From contig CP053165.1 in NCBI GenBank assembly GCA_014607495.2, positions 2,226,906-2,290,905 on the forward strand: a stretch of DNA of 64,000 nt, given 5' to 3'. The DNA is from Carposina sasakii. Taxonomy: Eukaryota; Arthropoda; Insecta; Lepidoptera; Carposinidae. The notes beneath the pieces are model-generated. The model saw nothing but the letters and a program-made list of their open reading frames with translations, was not told the DNA's origin and did no database searches. A program made the translations under genes and the position numbers. Shown here piece after piece: positions 1 to 11,679 of this stretch; the stretch's first letter is position 1, and every line of letters begins with the position of its first letter.

Positions 1-1150
1 TGATATGATATAATATAAGTGAGAAAAACAGTACTACGTGATTGGTCAAATAGTTTACGTTTACGCAAGTGAGTTCCACGTAAAAACTCGCACTAAGCCC
101 TCAGGTATACACAACATGTGGGTGAACACTATACATTGCATTGAAGACCATCACAACACGATACATTAGATGAGTATTACCTAAATCCATTAGATCCGGT
201 TTCGTGCTATTGTGTCATTGACAGCTCGATAAGCTTATGTCAAGCTTCGGAGTGTGAGCTCTTGTTTTCTAAACCAAGCTTAGTGCTTCATTTCAGTAAT
301 CAAGCCCACTGCTATTAGCGCTAGTATCAATGTCAATCGAATACCGTTTGATAAATTTCATTTAGCACCAATGGAATCCAAGGTACTTCGTCATTGAAAT
401 GGACTAGCTTCCATTTCAGAAATTGAGCCCATTGTGTAGTAACACCATTAGTTACAACATTGTATACAAAGATGAGAAAATTTCCACTTCTGAAAAATTA
501 TACAATTTTTAAGCCGCTGCTTAAGAAGCAGTACGAGCCGAAATATCTGACTTCTTTTGTATACATTAATCTGCTAAAAGAATGCAACAATGTTATCTAA
601 GAAATACATAAAAATGCATAATGTTACAGACATTGCAAACAGTTTTTAAATAACAAACTTCTTACGCCCAACTGCATTGCATAAATAAAATTTTATTGTG
701 AACCGCAACTCTCACCATCAAAGGAATCTATTCAGTATTCAATAGCCCAGCAACCTCAGTACTATTTGTTGCCTTAAACCGTACTATTGGCCTTTGTCAT
801 GTAAATCCGGGATAGTTCCCGCACGGAATACCTTTATGCAAATAAACGTGACAATGCAAAGCGCAGATTTTAAATTCCAACACTTTTCGTGCCACTGTGC
901 GGTGTAAACCAACCGGAGCATTTGTATTAAATTTGTAGCGACACAGAATGAGTGTTTCTGTTAAGGTGCGGACATAATGGACGGGATTGTGAGTTCATTT
1001 AGGATAATTGCGGTCACTTTATTTTCATGTATTGCACTACAATGTTTTACTCGACTGCGCCAGAAGGATGATTATGTAGCAGTGATTGCAAAAGTGACAC
1101 TAAGACGATTTTTTACGCGATTGGGTTGTTTTTCTTTAAGTAATTGGTTA
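1..1150. other. No gene seen
   Basis: AT-rich, without a coding exon or known repeat that I can support; the short open frame near 977 is chance. Confidence 0.6.
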
Positions 1151-1157
1151 TTAGATT

Positions 1158-1250
1158 TGTGGCACGGAATGCAGAGGTCGTGGGTTCGATTCCCACCCGG
1201 GTGAGGAATTTTTTCCATTTCTTTATTAATAATTTTATAATATTAAATTT
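1158..1250 (+). repeat. SINE family A, 5'-truncated copy
   Basis: ggtcgtgggttcgattccca is a tRNA B box; it is followed by ttttccatttctttattaat. The same head plus tail is at 24066-24187 in reverse, and tail pieces are at 28671-28696 and 33652-33682. Confidence 0.75.
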
Positions 1251-1683
1251 GTGTTTAAATTCTTGCAACTTTAATTTCATCAGATAAAGGTCAAAGTTTT
1301 AATACATTAGGTAACACCTTTGTTTTTTTATTCGAATCTATGTTCTTCTTCAAAAAAGGATAATGAGGGTCATAAAGAAAAATCCTGACGTGGATAGAAT
1401 ATTATTTTAAAAAAATCTTGAGAAAAAACAGGTTATGAAGAATCAATTAAATGAAGCCTTTGCTGAATAACTATTTCAAGAAATATCACTTTCTATGTAG
1501 CTGTTTTGTCATTATAAAATGAGAAAAGCTAAAGAGGATTAAGAGAAACTTCAGAGGGCTTATCGGCTAACACAAGGGACAAAGCTAATGGCCGATTGAA
1601 GCTGATTTTCACTGGTTTTACGATTACCATTTCAACTTTTACTATAGTAAACAAGCAATTGTTAAGATGTTAAGAAAAAGTTT

Positions 1684-1925
1684 GACGGCCGATTGGTCTA
1701 GTAGGTAGTGACCCTGCCTGCGACGCCATAGGTTCAGGGTTCGAATCCCGGTAGGTGCAAACATTGATATGATGAATATCGATGTTTGTTTCCGAGTCAT
1801 GGATGTTTCTATACTTATCTATGTATTTATATACCGTTGCTTAGTACCCACGATACAAGACCTTGGGGATCTTAATGTGGGACTAGGTTAATGTGTTGTG
1901 TAGTGTGTGAATATTTATTATTTAT
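1684..1925 (+). repeat. SINE family B, full copy
   Basis: A tRNA-derived head (ggttcgaatcccggtaggtg as B box) precedes a conserved body with gtttgtttccgagtcatgga and an end at gtgtgaatatttatta. Four further copies or pieces occur in this window, which supports a dispersed SINE. Confidence 0.85.
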
Positions 1926-2213
1926 ATAAGGTCAAGTAAAGTTCTACTCGTTTATACATACTGATAGTATGGACCAATATAATCGCGAATTGAGAGAATT
2001 AATATTCCAATTTCGGTGTTAGATTTGATGTGATTTCAATGGGGTTACCCAAAACGGCGTATCCAGAACTGCAAGATCACGAAGGGGATCTCACACTATC
2101 ATACAGCCATGTTCAGTATAATTGGTTGCTAGCTCAACGCCTCTGAGTTAGGCATGGGCTAATCATATCCGGGAAAGGATTGAACATGTAGTATATCACT
2201 CCGACTAAGGATA

Positions 2214-2396
2214 TATATCCTTTTAACATATCCAACTCCGCGTGCATATCCGGGAACGAAGAGATTTAAGTGAAGCGAGATATGACTGGGATTGGTTTGG
2301 TTAGGTTGTTGTAGGTGTCCTTTTAACAGATCCAACTCCGCGTACATATCCGGGAATGAAGAGATTAAGCGAACCGAGATATGATTGGGATGATCT
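2214..2396 (+). repeat. Tandem duplication of an approximately 105-bp unit
   Basis: ccttttaacatatccaactc to gcgagatatgactgggat recurs from 2319 with about ten changes. The flanks also carry gatatatatcc words. Unknown function. Confidence 0.7.
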
Positions 2397-2399
2397 ATC

Positions 2400-3600
2400 C
2401 AAATAATAATTAGAATATTTGATAGGCGTATTTAAAAATCACTAAATAAGTACACTAAAACTATTGTCCTAAAAATAATTCCAAATCCAAACAGATTTTA
2501 TTTACATTAAAAACAAAATACTTAAGATCAAATATAATAATAAAACGAAATGAATAGAAATTTTGAAAATTATAATTACGAAAACAAATATTTATACTAA
2601 ACGGCATGCCTGTCGCTCGTGAGTATTCGTATATACTCGTGTAATGTCATTACATTCGCGCTCATGCGTCTACTGCGATAGTACAGCGCGTTCCGGCGCG
2701 TTCGCATTCCGTCTCGCTCACTTATTCTTATCTTCGGCATTATTCGGTAGGTCGGAGTGGGTCGGATATAGGATATGGTAACTTTCTTGAAGGAGTTGAT
2801 TCATATCCACCTCTGGATATATATCCGAGGATATAGTTGTGTCCGGAGTTACCCATGTCTACTCTGAGTTCGTAGTCGGTTCGTACGACATGCACGGACT
2901 CTAATTTCTAAAATATGTAAAAACTCACGAACCAGCAGTATCGTCAAAATTATAACGCCCAATTCTTTTTTGCGCATAAAGTCAATAAAACAACAAACGA
3001 TAAAAGTATCGAAATGTCCTATATTGTATTCCTCAAAGTACATTTTCTATTGTGAAATCACCAACTTATCTGTTTAGTTAACAGTGTCGCTACTTTGATG
3101 TAACTATTGAGGAATTCCAGCAAGAAAAACCTTAGTTTCTGCGTAGGCTACTAAATAGGCAAGAGTAATACCATGATTTCCCAATAGGTATGTACTTACC
3201 TTTACAATGTATTTCGAGATGAAACAGGGTTGTACAAAGGAGAGTTGTCTTAATCAATTTAAGTCATTCAGCCACAAATGGAGCTTACAAGGAATGACCT
3301 TGAAATATATGAGGATACTACGGTTATTTTCATGATAAAGCCCAGGTTCAAGGAAACACGATTGTTCAATTTGGTTTACTGAGCGCGACGGTTTAATGCC
3401 TACAGGATAACCAAACTTGCTTAAATTCTAGTGTAGAACAATCATTATTTTGAATTTTAGAGGAATATTTAGCTAGTATTAAATTCCTTATTCGACTCTT
3501 ACGATATGCATGGCTGGAGATACAGCAAATATATTCTAGCAAAGCCTTGTAATAGTCCGTATGACAAGTTTCATATTACGAGAAAAAAAATCCGATGACT
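2400..3600. other. No gene seen; one GC-richer patch
   Basis: Mostly AT-rich. 2600-2780 is richer in CpG (gcgcgttccggcgcgttcgc) with gtatatactcg words, probably a repeat. 3487-3545 is the end of a family R copy. Confidence 0.5.
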
Positions 3601-3786
3601 ATCTACGAGGGCTGTTTGATAAGTCCTTTTAAAAACTATTTGTAAAACCTTTTTTCTGGTAAATGGCGTTAACACTGGCAGGCACAATCTTTCAAATGAA
3701 GACTGTCAAAAATTCAGCAAAAAAAAACAAGTTTTTGTCAGTATAACCATTGTTTAACTGTGATCACTCGTAAATATTCAACAACT

Positions 3787-4608
3787 ATGGAAAAAACTGA
3801 ATTTCGTGCCGTTATAAAACATTTTTTTATGAAGGGTTGCAGTGCTGCCACAATAAAAACTGAACTTGATTCTGTTCATGGCACTAACGCACCAACGTTG
3901 CAGACTGTTTATAACTGGATAAATGATTTTAAACGTGGTCGGTCAAGCACATCTGATGCTCCACGCTCTGGTCGCCCAATCGAAGTCACTACTGAGGATG
4001 TTGTTGAAGAAGTCCATAATATTGTACTCGACGACCGCCGAGTGAAGGTGCGTGAAATAGCTGAGAACACAGGCATCTCCACTGAGCGAGTACATAAAAT
4101 CCTGCATGAAGATTTGGGTATGACAAAGCTGTCTGCACGATGGGTGCCACGTTTGTTGACAATCGAACAAAAACACGAAAGAAAGCGAATTTCAAAACTG
4201 TGTTTGGATATGATGAAGCGTAATCCTCGGAATTTTTTGAGTCGATTTGTCACTGTGGACGAAACTTGGGTCCATCATTATACACCTGAATCAAAACAGC
4301 AATCAAAACAATGGATGGCGACTGGTGAACGTGCCCCAAAGAAGGCCAAGACTGTTTTGTCGGCTGGAAAGGTCATGGCGACAGTCTTCTGGGATGGCGA
4401 AGGAATCATTATGATTGATTACTTGGAAAAGGGAAAGACTATCACTGGCCGTTATTACGCAGAGTTATTGGACCGTTTTAATGCCGAATTGTTGGAAAAA
4501 CGACCAAAATTGTCCCCCAAGAAAGTCCTCTTTCATCAAGACAATGCCCCAGTGCACACGTCAACTATTGCAATGGCCAAAATCCACGAGTTGGGCTTCG
4601 AACTGCCA
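3787..4608 (+). pseudogene. mariner transposase, N-terminal part, interrupted
   Basis: ATG at 3787 opens MEKTEFRAVIKHFFMKG, a helix-turn-helix N-terminus. The first catalytic Asp is in FVTVDETWVHHYTPE and the second in LFHQDNAPVHTS. The frame is open until it meets the inserted element just after HELGFEL. The upstream in-frame GTG at 3760 is less likely as start. The enzyme cuts and pastes mariner DNA at TA sites; here it cannot be made whole because of the insertion. Confidence 0.95.
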
Positions 4609-7509
4609 TGCTATTCTCTAAGCTTTAACATCCTTACATCCTAGATTTCAACGTTGTAACATCGACGAACGGTGCGATCGGTATTCTCTAACGTCATCGT
4701 CTGCGCTGAAACGACGCTAGCGCTACATCGATGTGAACGGCGCGAGTTCGAACTACCTTCAATCGTTTTCAGTATGAAATTGGTATTCTCCAGACGCAAA
4801 CATCGTTACCTTGAATTTAATCCTCGCTCTCGCCTTCGATTTTATCTGTCAAACTACACATCCTAAAGGTTGTAGCTTATTTTAAAAATCATGAAGAAAG
4901 CTTTATTTACTTATAAATTCTTTATTGGAATATAGAAACTTTATACAACTTAATGCTACATAACATTATCTTCCAGATAACTTCCATATTACTGGAGATA
5001 AGTTACAGGGTAGTACTCACAGACATAAATCTTAAATTAAACTTTGATGATAAAATTACAAATAATTAATTACAAATTAATAAGTTAAACAATACAAACT
5101 ATTACACATAATTAATTACAAATTATTAACAATTTAAACAATACACACTAGACAGTAACACACACAAGGTCATGCAGTAAACAAAGATTGCAGCACCCAA
5201 GAACAAAATGAAATACATATAGTCTACATGTATAGGTTATTAATGTGGATTAGTGCTTCGGGTGGACACAGCATCAGCAAGTTTATTTATGCTTTGGGCA
5301 AACAAACCTATAGACTGAGCTATACTCTGTTGCCCTTCCACAAATGACCGTGCAACTTCTCGCAACGCTTGACTATAGGCGTCTGCTACAAGTTGCTGCG
5401 CCTCTGCATGCCTACATTCTGCTTCTGCACGCCGCTCCTCGATGGCTACAAATCTATCCGTCAAGCTCGCCATTTGCGAATGGCGCTGTGACGGAGGAGA
5501 TCTACGTAATAGCCGGCGGCGTGCAGCAGACCCGGCCGCGCGGGGTGACCGCCGCACACTCTGCGTTATCCTCCCACGTCGTACTGGAAATTTAATGTCT
5601 CAATCAAACTGCTTGATTTCCCATATTCAAGTCACATAGAAGTAATTATAAAGTCTTACTTGGTGTAGTATTTTCAGGATGTAAAAGAGGTGGTGGTGGT
5701 GGTTCTGTCTGAACATTTGTACTCTAAATTGTAACCTGAAAATAAAATATAAAGTGTTATAATGAGAATTGAAAATGTCCATAACACTAAAAACTCCAAG
5801 TACAGTTACATTAAGTTAAAAAAAAAAACTAGTTATACTGTTTCATCAGCAGAATGTCTTGCATTATCAGGTACCATGTGAGTTGGATCAAGTTGAGATG
5901 TCACTGCATCTATATTAATGTTGTCCTCGTCAAATACCATAATAGAACTCTGAAAGAAATTTAAACACATTATTTCACTTGTGTTGATTTCATATACCAA
6001 TGAGACAATTAATTTTAATGTAGTTATTAAAATGTTCCTAATATTGTGTTTATCTAGATAAGAAAACTCACTTGCAAAATGCTATCAGACTGCTGCTGAT
6101 CATTGTCATTATTTCCTCCAGTATTTTCATCACTGGTAGCTATGGGCAAGTTATTCTCCTGAAAAAAATATTAAACTATATTCAGTACATTATGTATTTA
6201 TATAATAATACAAACAAGTACATTATACAAATATAAGTGCATGTGATGAATATTATACATACATGGAATGGATTTATTTCTAAATGACGATCTCCAGTGG
6301 CAAAACTTTCGCCTCCCATGAGGGCTAATATTTTTTTCTCAATTAGAGACATCTCGGGTACCTCATCCAACCCACCACCAGTACGACGTCTAGCAACTGC
6401 TATAGCATTAGCTTTCCTCTTAACTGCACCCTTTTTATCCTTCCAATACTACAATATAGGTAATATTATTTAAACACTATATTAATATACATATAAACAT
6501 GATAATGTTTAGTGTATGGTACCTACATCATGATTGAGTAATTTAAACACTTGCATACCTTACACCACTGCTGCCACTCCTTAACGCAGCCACTGCCATC
6601 ACTGTTAAGGGCGTGCGCAATATCAGTCCACGCTTCGCGACTTTTATTCCGAGCATTGGCCGTACGCGCATGTCCAGTGGCTAGCCACCTTCGTGTATCC
6701 ATATAATCTACCAGCTTTTCTAGCTGGGACATTGAAGGCACTGAGTTCCGAGACACTGTAAAATGAAATGTAACAAGAGCAGTTAAGAATGATCGTCCTT
6801 AATATAGGGTACAAAAGATGCAAATATATGTACTTACTGACTTATTTTCAGAAGATCTTATCAAAGTGACCAACCAAAACGACGACGACCGACCGACAAA
6901 CTGATATTTCATGGAATTCATGTCGAACACTTTTAAAAACTTAAGTGGTTGGCTAAGAATTCAAAATTCGGAATTTTAAGTACGTAAGTCCCACTCAAGT
7001 GGGACCAAAATTGGTACCTGCTAAACTAACAGTATTTTTTTCCGCATTAGTTTTGTTTTTGTCCATATTTATAATACAAACATTCCGGACGACTGATGAT
7101 GACATTTCACAATATTTTTCAGAACATTTAGTGCATGGCATAGAACTAATCAATATTCAGCCTATGAATTTTCGATTTTCTAGGCTATTCAATTTTAATT
7201 CAGTTCAAAAAGGGCAAATAAATGCTATTAAAGATCATTGTTATTCTTATTTTTAATAAATAATTAATAAAAATAGACGAGAAACGGCAATAAAGTTTTC
7301 ATCGATAAATATGTACCTTATGTACGCTACATCTCTATTACATCCTAGACAACATCGTTACATCCACGCATCGTTGAGATCGACCATGACAATTTGTCGC
7401 TTAGAGAATACCAAACCTTACAACGTTGTCAGCGTGGTCGATGTCTTAGATGTCGCATCCGTGAGCTTCATCGATGTTACATCGGTGAAGTGACGCTTAG
7501 AGAATAGCA
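4609..7509. mobile_element. 2.9-kb TIR transposon with a Myb/SANT gene and no transposase, inserted in mariner
   Basis: The ends are inverted copies of TGCTATTCTCTAAGC (4609-4623 and 7495-7509). Subterminal DNA on both sides is rich in short acatcgttacatc-like motifs, as expected for transposase binding sites. The flanking triplets are CCA and CTA, a possible imperfect 3-bp duplication. Inside lies one intron-containing gene on the minus strand. A Myb/SANT gene is the usual second gene of PIF/Harbinger elements, but no DDE transposase is present, so this copy would need one in trans. The superfamily is inferred. Confidence 0.8.
5240..6755 (-). CDS. Myb/SANT-like DNA-binding protein of the nested element, six exons, about 321 aa
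   Basis: Exons on the minus strand: 6755-6559, 6448-6263, 6158-6072, 5949-5839, 5723-5660 and 5583-5240, all GT-AG with consistent phases. The likely start is the ATG at 6732-6730 (MSQLEKLVDYMDTRRWLATG). The tri-helical Myb/SANT-like (zeste-like) domain runs to WKDKKGAVKRKANAIAVARR followed by the RRTGGG motif typical of this family. The middle is acidic and polar with a PPPPP run; the C-terminus has an Arg-rich stretch and a coiled-coil-like RFVAIEERRAEAECRHAEAQ. In Harbinger elements such proteins bring transposase to the ends. A non-coding first exon may lie near 6840-6920. No lesion was seen. Confidence 0.82.
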
Positions 7510-7749
7510 CTACAGCTGGTTCCGCATGCTCCGTATTCGCCGGATCTAGCTCCGTGCGATTATTACCTATTCCCAAATCTGAAAAGATGGCTTGGAGGGC
7601 AAAAATTTTTGACAAATGAGGACTGCATCGCTGGTGTAAACGCCTATTTTGAAGACCTCGACAAAACGTATTTTTTGGAGGGGATAAAAAAATTGGAAAC
7701 TCGCTGGAACAAGTGTTTGGCCCTCAAAGGAGACTATGTTGAGAAATAA
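7510..7749 (+). pseudogene. mariner transposase, C-terminal part
   Basis: After the insertion the frame resumes with PHAPYSPDLAPCDYYLFP, which holds the third Asp of the DD34D triad, then EDCIAGVNAYFEDLDKTYFL and ends GDYVEK with TAA at 7747. No stop lies within it, so the insertion is the only visible lesion of this mariner. Confidence 0.93.
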
Positions 7750-8479
7750 ATGTAAATTGTTTAAAAAAAAATAAAAAAAAATTACTTTTTAAAACGACTT
7801 ATCAAACAGCCCTCGTAACACAATACCTCCTCTTTGCATCCAGCTTCATGGTGCAAACATACGAGTACCTGTTGTATTGGAAGTTACAGTATCGATACCA
7901 GCTTAATGGGGATTAAAGTGGCGCATCTTAATATGACAGTTTATGCTCCACCATGGAGTATGAGCCCAATGGTTATGGTAATCGACTCCGCTGCAGCGGG
8001 GATCGGTTTATTCATATTTGAATGTTTTTCGAGCATTCGAATGGAACGTGTCTATTGTACTGATTTTGATATCTGTAACTTTCGAGGCCGTGTTTATTTT
8101 TTTTAGGTGTGCAGGGTTAGGTTAGGTAGTTATATTTATGAAAATTAACTATTTTATAAATGAAATTGTATTAGGCGTTTTATAATTAGCGGTTTAGTAA
8201 TCTATAATCCTGAAGATGCCACGGGTGTTGGTGAAGCATATGTAGATTAATAATCTAGTTTCTAATTTCGGAATAGTGCGATTATTATATTGCATGCAGG
8301 GTGCTCGGATCTATAGGTAGTTTCTTGTAGCGATTATACCTATAGATAGTGCAAATGCTTGTTTTCGCAGTTATGAGTTATCAGATCCGAGGGTCAGTGA
8401 AGGGTGTAGGGTCCGGTGGTGGCCGAACACTTATTGAAAAATATATTATACAAACCTCTACATTACATCATAAATATAT

Positions 8480-8690
8480 ATAATATGCCAAAACTGCACG
8501 ATCATAAACGAGATCCCATAGCGGGGATATGAGTAAATGATCAATGACAAGTTGCTAGCTTGTCGCCTGAGAGAATGTCCGAACTCCTTCATCGACTCTT
8601 AAGATCTGGAAAAATATGTAAGCTCGGGTATTCTAGTGAAGCACCGCATCAGAACCGGACGCCTATAAATTATAATGCCAAAACAAGCTC
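8480..8690 (+). repeat. Repeat family R copy
   Basis: aaactgcacgatcataaacg, agttgctagcttgtcgcctg and cttaagatctggaaaaat with the gatgcatcaga-like end. Confidence 0.65.
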
Positions 8691-8879
8691 TCAAACACAG
8701 GGAGACACTCTCAATTGACGTAAAACATTTTTAGTTAATCCGGGAACACGTAGCATTGATTTAGATCACGCCCGTTGGCGCGTATGTGAGATCGATTATT
8801 GGCTTACGGCCAGGTGATTTTGGCATTAGCTTATCTGAGACCAAGCGTAATGGGTGAGGGTTATGTGGAATAGATTTTA

Positions 8880-9155
8880 GTGATGGCCGCTTCCAAATGT
8901 AGTATGCTCTATAACAAAAGTCTATGCGAACCCGAGCGCAATGCGGCGTTATATTTGAGTTCCTTTACTGCCACGGCCGTCCGGTTATGGACTGATTTGC
9001 CATTGCCGATCCGCGAATCTCCCTCTGTGGAGGTGTTTAATATCAAAGTGTGCGAGTTCTACCTGAAAAGCCAGAATTCGTAATATGTGTGGAATTTGAT
9101 ATTATTATTCATTTTTCTTCTGTTTAGTAAGTATTTATTTAATAAATAAAATTAT
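8880..9155 (+). pseudogene. Jockey/CR1-type LINE 3' fragment
   Basis: Reads LYLSSFTATAVRLWTDLPLP IR-like tail, then ESPSVEVFNIKVCEFYLKSQ and a stop, followed by AATAAA and an AT-rich simple tail. This is the typical ORF2 C-terminus (FSATAVRLWNxLP) plus 3' end of jockey-type elements. Confidence 0.7.
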
Positions 9156-9391
9156 TATTATTTATATGAATGGCATTTTATTTAAGATTAATGTATTATT
9201 GTATTGTATCAACATTTCGGTAAATGCTACCCACAATTATTTTTTTAAAGTAACCATGTTAGCTGGTAGAGAATTAAGCTCGCCCTTGTACATAATGTTT
9301 TGTAATCTTAGATGAATTATTCACGTCACTGTTTGTAGTACAATAAAGAATTTTATCTATCTATCTATGCTGTTCAAGTTATATAGATACA

Positions 9392-9605
9392 TGGCTGTGT
9401 TCCAAAACGGGGTGATCAAAACTGCAGGATCATAAAGGAGATGTTACAACCAAGACAAGCTTAGACGAGCTTTGGCTAAGTCGGGGTCAGATGTAAAAGC
9501 TCAATGACAAGTTAGTTGTAGCTAGTTCATCGCCTGAGAGAACGCCCCGAAGTTCCCTAATCGACTTTTATGACGTGCATGGAAGAAGATGCAGATGATG
9601 TATTT
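9392..9605 (+). repeat. Repeat family R copy
   Basis: tggctgtgttccaaaacggg, aggatcataaaggagat, cgcctgagagaacgccc and gacgtgcatggaagaagat in the family order. Confidence 0.7.
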
Positions 9606-10067
9606 TATTGAAACCCCATAGGAAATTCTTTACTTAACTATTACATATCATAGGTAACGATAGTTAGTATAGAAGATATTTTAACTTCACAGCACCCTGT
9701 AAAAACTTCTCATTTGTATTCGTAGATAAAGTCAGAGACCTATTGGAAAATATTCGCGATTTTTCCGAACGCTTCTAGAAAATTTATAACTTTCGATCTG
9801 TTATAGTTCCATTCACAGCATGTTCATTTGGATTTAATGGACGGGCTGACTCATTGAAAAATGGAGTTTGATGACGTGGAGGTACGCAAAAAATGCGCCG
9901 AAAATCCAATAGATGCTGAAGAACAAATTGAAAACGATTTTTGTTGATCACAAAAATTGTTATGTGAATGAGATAAAATAAAACTTAAATAATAATTCCA
10001 AGCGTAAATAAAATTAAAAGTACTGGTACTAAGTTATGATTATAACATACTGTCAAATCGACTGATT

Positions 10068-10265
10068 TAACCTGTCCCCCAAGGTCAGTAGAGGGACAAG
10101 AGGGTCTTGGTGTTTTGTAGGCGATGGGCTGACCACCTGTCACTACTAACCGAACTTGTATATCTCAACTATACCCTCAAAATTGATCAGAAGTTTCATC
10201 ATGTGGTACTATCGGCCCTTGGTGCTCTGACTACCCCGTAAGGGATATAGGCGTGGCAAAACACA
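10068..10265. repeat. 190-bp repeat, first of two copies
   Basis: gtcagtagagggacaagagg to accccgtaagggatatagg is repeated with few changes at 18393-18600. No ORF. Confidence 0.75.
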
Positions 10266-10328
10266 TGTAAACGTAATCAATCATTATCTTCCTATCTTTG
10301 TACCATTTATTTATAGGGTCGGCACCAA

Positions 10329-10685
10329 ATGGTCATAAAATACATTTATCAAGGTATATCCTTTAGAACCTTTCGCACCAACGTGTCTATTCTGAGAGAA
10401 CTTAATGTCAAAACTAGACTTTCCGCTATGTGCCTTCGTAGGGTGCTGGAGTTCTTCGGACATATTGCTCGTAAAGAGGGTCACAATCTTGAACAGCTGA
10501 TGGTGACAGGCAAGGTAGATGGCAAACGTCCCAGAGGACGCAGTCCCACGAGATGGTCGGACCAAATACGATCTTCTCTGAACATCAACTTCCACAATGC
10601 CCTCCACGAAGCCAAGGATCGCAGCAGATGGAGGGAAATTGTACGGGAGAAACTGATGCAGCGTGGGAGTCACGACCCTCAGTAA
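10329..10685 (+). pseudogene. LINE reverse transcriptase C-terminal fragment
   Basis: Reads LEFFGHIARKEGHNLEQLMV, TGKVDGKRPRGRSPTRWSDQ and DRSRWREIV up to TGA-type end at 10685. The GHIARK...GRSPTRWSDQ block is the common tail of RTE-like 'endonuclease-reverse transcriptase' proteins in moths. No upstream RT core is present, so it is a 5'-truncated insertion. Confidence 0.8.
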
Positions 10686-11036
10686 TGAGGGAAACGACGC
10701 GAGGAGGAGGATTCTTTAGAACATACAGCATTAATATTTTTTTGTAATGTACCTATATTTTATATTTTAATAAGTAGATAGTACTACTTTTTATTTATAC
10801 ATTTTCAATTTAACGAAAATATTAATATTTTTTTTCTTAACCTTCTAAGTTTCATATGGTGAAGAATAAATTATAAAAATACTAAGTTTAAATTAAAAGG
10901 AAGTATAAAAAAGCTGGCTTTCCCCTTTCTCTAGAAGCTATAAATAAACGAGTGTTAGCAGCGCCGTTTGTTATACAATTATGTTATGCTAGTAGATAGT
11001 AAAGATACTGGAAGAGATAGAAACATTTAAAAATCA

Positions 11037-11153
11037 GAGTAGCCAGAACTGCATGATCATAAAGGAGATCTGACAGCCACACTTAGCATAGAAGAGTCAC
11101 TTGTCGAAGATCAGTGACAAGTTGCTAGCTTATTGCCTGAGAATGTGCCCAAG
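11037..11153 (+). repeat. Repeat family R copy, cut by the foldback MITE at 11154
   Basis: agtagccagaactgcatgat to gcctgagaatgtgcccaagt; the family sequence stops where the MITE begins. Confidence 0.65.
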
Positions 11154-11579
11154 TCTCTTACGGCCAATTTCTATACGAGAGATCAAAAGAAATCTCGATT
11201 TGAAATTTTGTATGAAAACAATTGAAGATTAAATCTGAGATATGCAAAAAATTTCTCAAGATCAGAGGGGTGAGCGCGAACCTCTCGATAGTCCGTAATG
11301 CTAGCGTCAAACTGTCAATTCCCATAGAATTTGCTAGCGTTACGCCGCGTAAAAAGGTTCGTGCTTATCCCCCAGTTGCCTTCTCTAGAATATAACAGCT
11401 GCATCTCCATTTATGCATTTAATAAGAGTCGACTAACCGCCAATTTCTATAACTGATCTTAAGAGATTTTTTGCATATCCAAGATTTATCTTCAATTGTT
11501 TTCATACAAAATTTTAAATTAGGAATAAAATATTCCGAGAGTCCTTTTGATCTCTCGTATAGAAATTGGCCGTAAGAGA
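11154..11579. mobile_element. Foldback MITE with a second MITE inside
   Basis: The ends are long inverted copies beginning tctcttacggccaatttcta; the arms reach about 110 bases. Between them lies another inverted-repeat element at 11267-11373. No coding capacity. Confidence 0.85.
11267..11373. mobile_element. Short MITE nested in the 11154-11579 foldback
   Basis: Ends ggggtgagcgcgaacct and aggttcgtgcttatcccc are inverted copies with a few mismatches, and gctagcg repeats lie inside. A related copy is at 55598-55714 in intron 35. Confidence 0.75.
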
Positions 11580-11587
11580 GCGGCTGG

Positions 11588-11670
11588 TTCAGGATGACTG
11601 GATGGCTAAAATGGCAGGTTGAGCCTTGTGGCGTAGAAGTGGACTGCAGTGGACTGACGACGATGATGAG
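11588..11670 (+). repeat. RTE-like LINE 3' tail fragment
   Basis: gactggatggctaaaatggc and ccttgtggcgtagaagtgga match the sense strand of the family. Confidence 0.6.
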
Positions 11671-11679
11671 GACTGATTG

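Larger units (their letters stand above)
3606..7815 (+). mobile_element. mariner-type transposon, split by a nested insertion
   Basis: Both ends carry cgagggctgtttgataagt as inverted repeats, flanked by TA duplications at 3604-3605 and 7816-7817. Removing the inserted 2901 bp leaves about 1309 bp, the normal length of a mariner. The flanking TA and length support a single insertion that was intact before being interrupted. Confidence 0.95.

Noticed and set aside
3909..4253. Minus-strand open frames of 68-114 codons
   Set aside because: They are shadows of the mariner transposase frame on the plus strand.
6999..7256. Possible transposase inside the nested element
   Set aside because: The 85-codon frame has no DDE or Harbinger motif, and is too short.
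7834..8106. 90-codon open frame
   Set aside because: No motif, no exon context, and it starts in repeat-rich DNA next to the mariner end.
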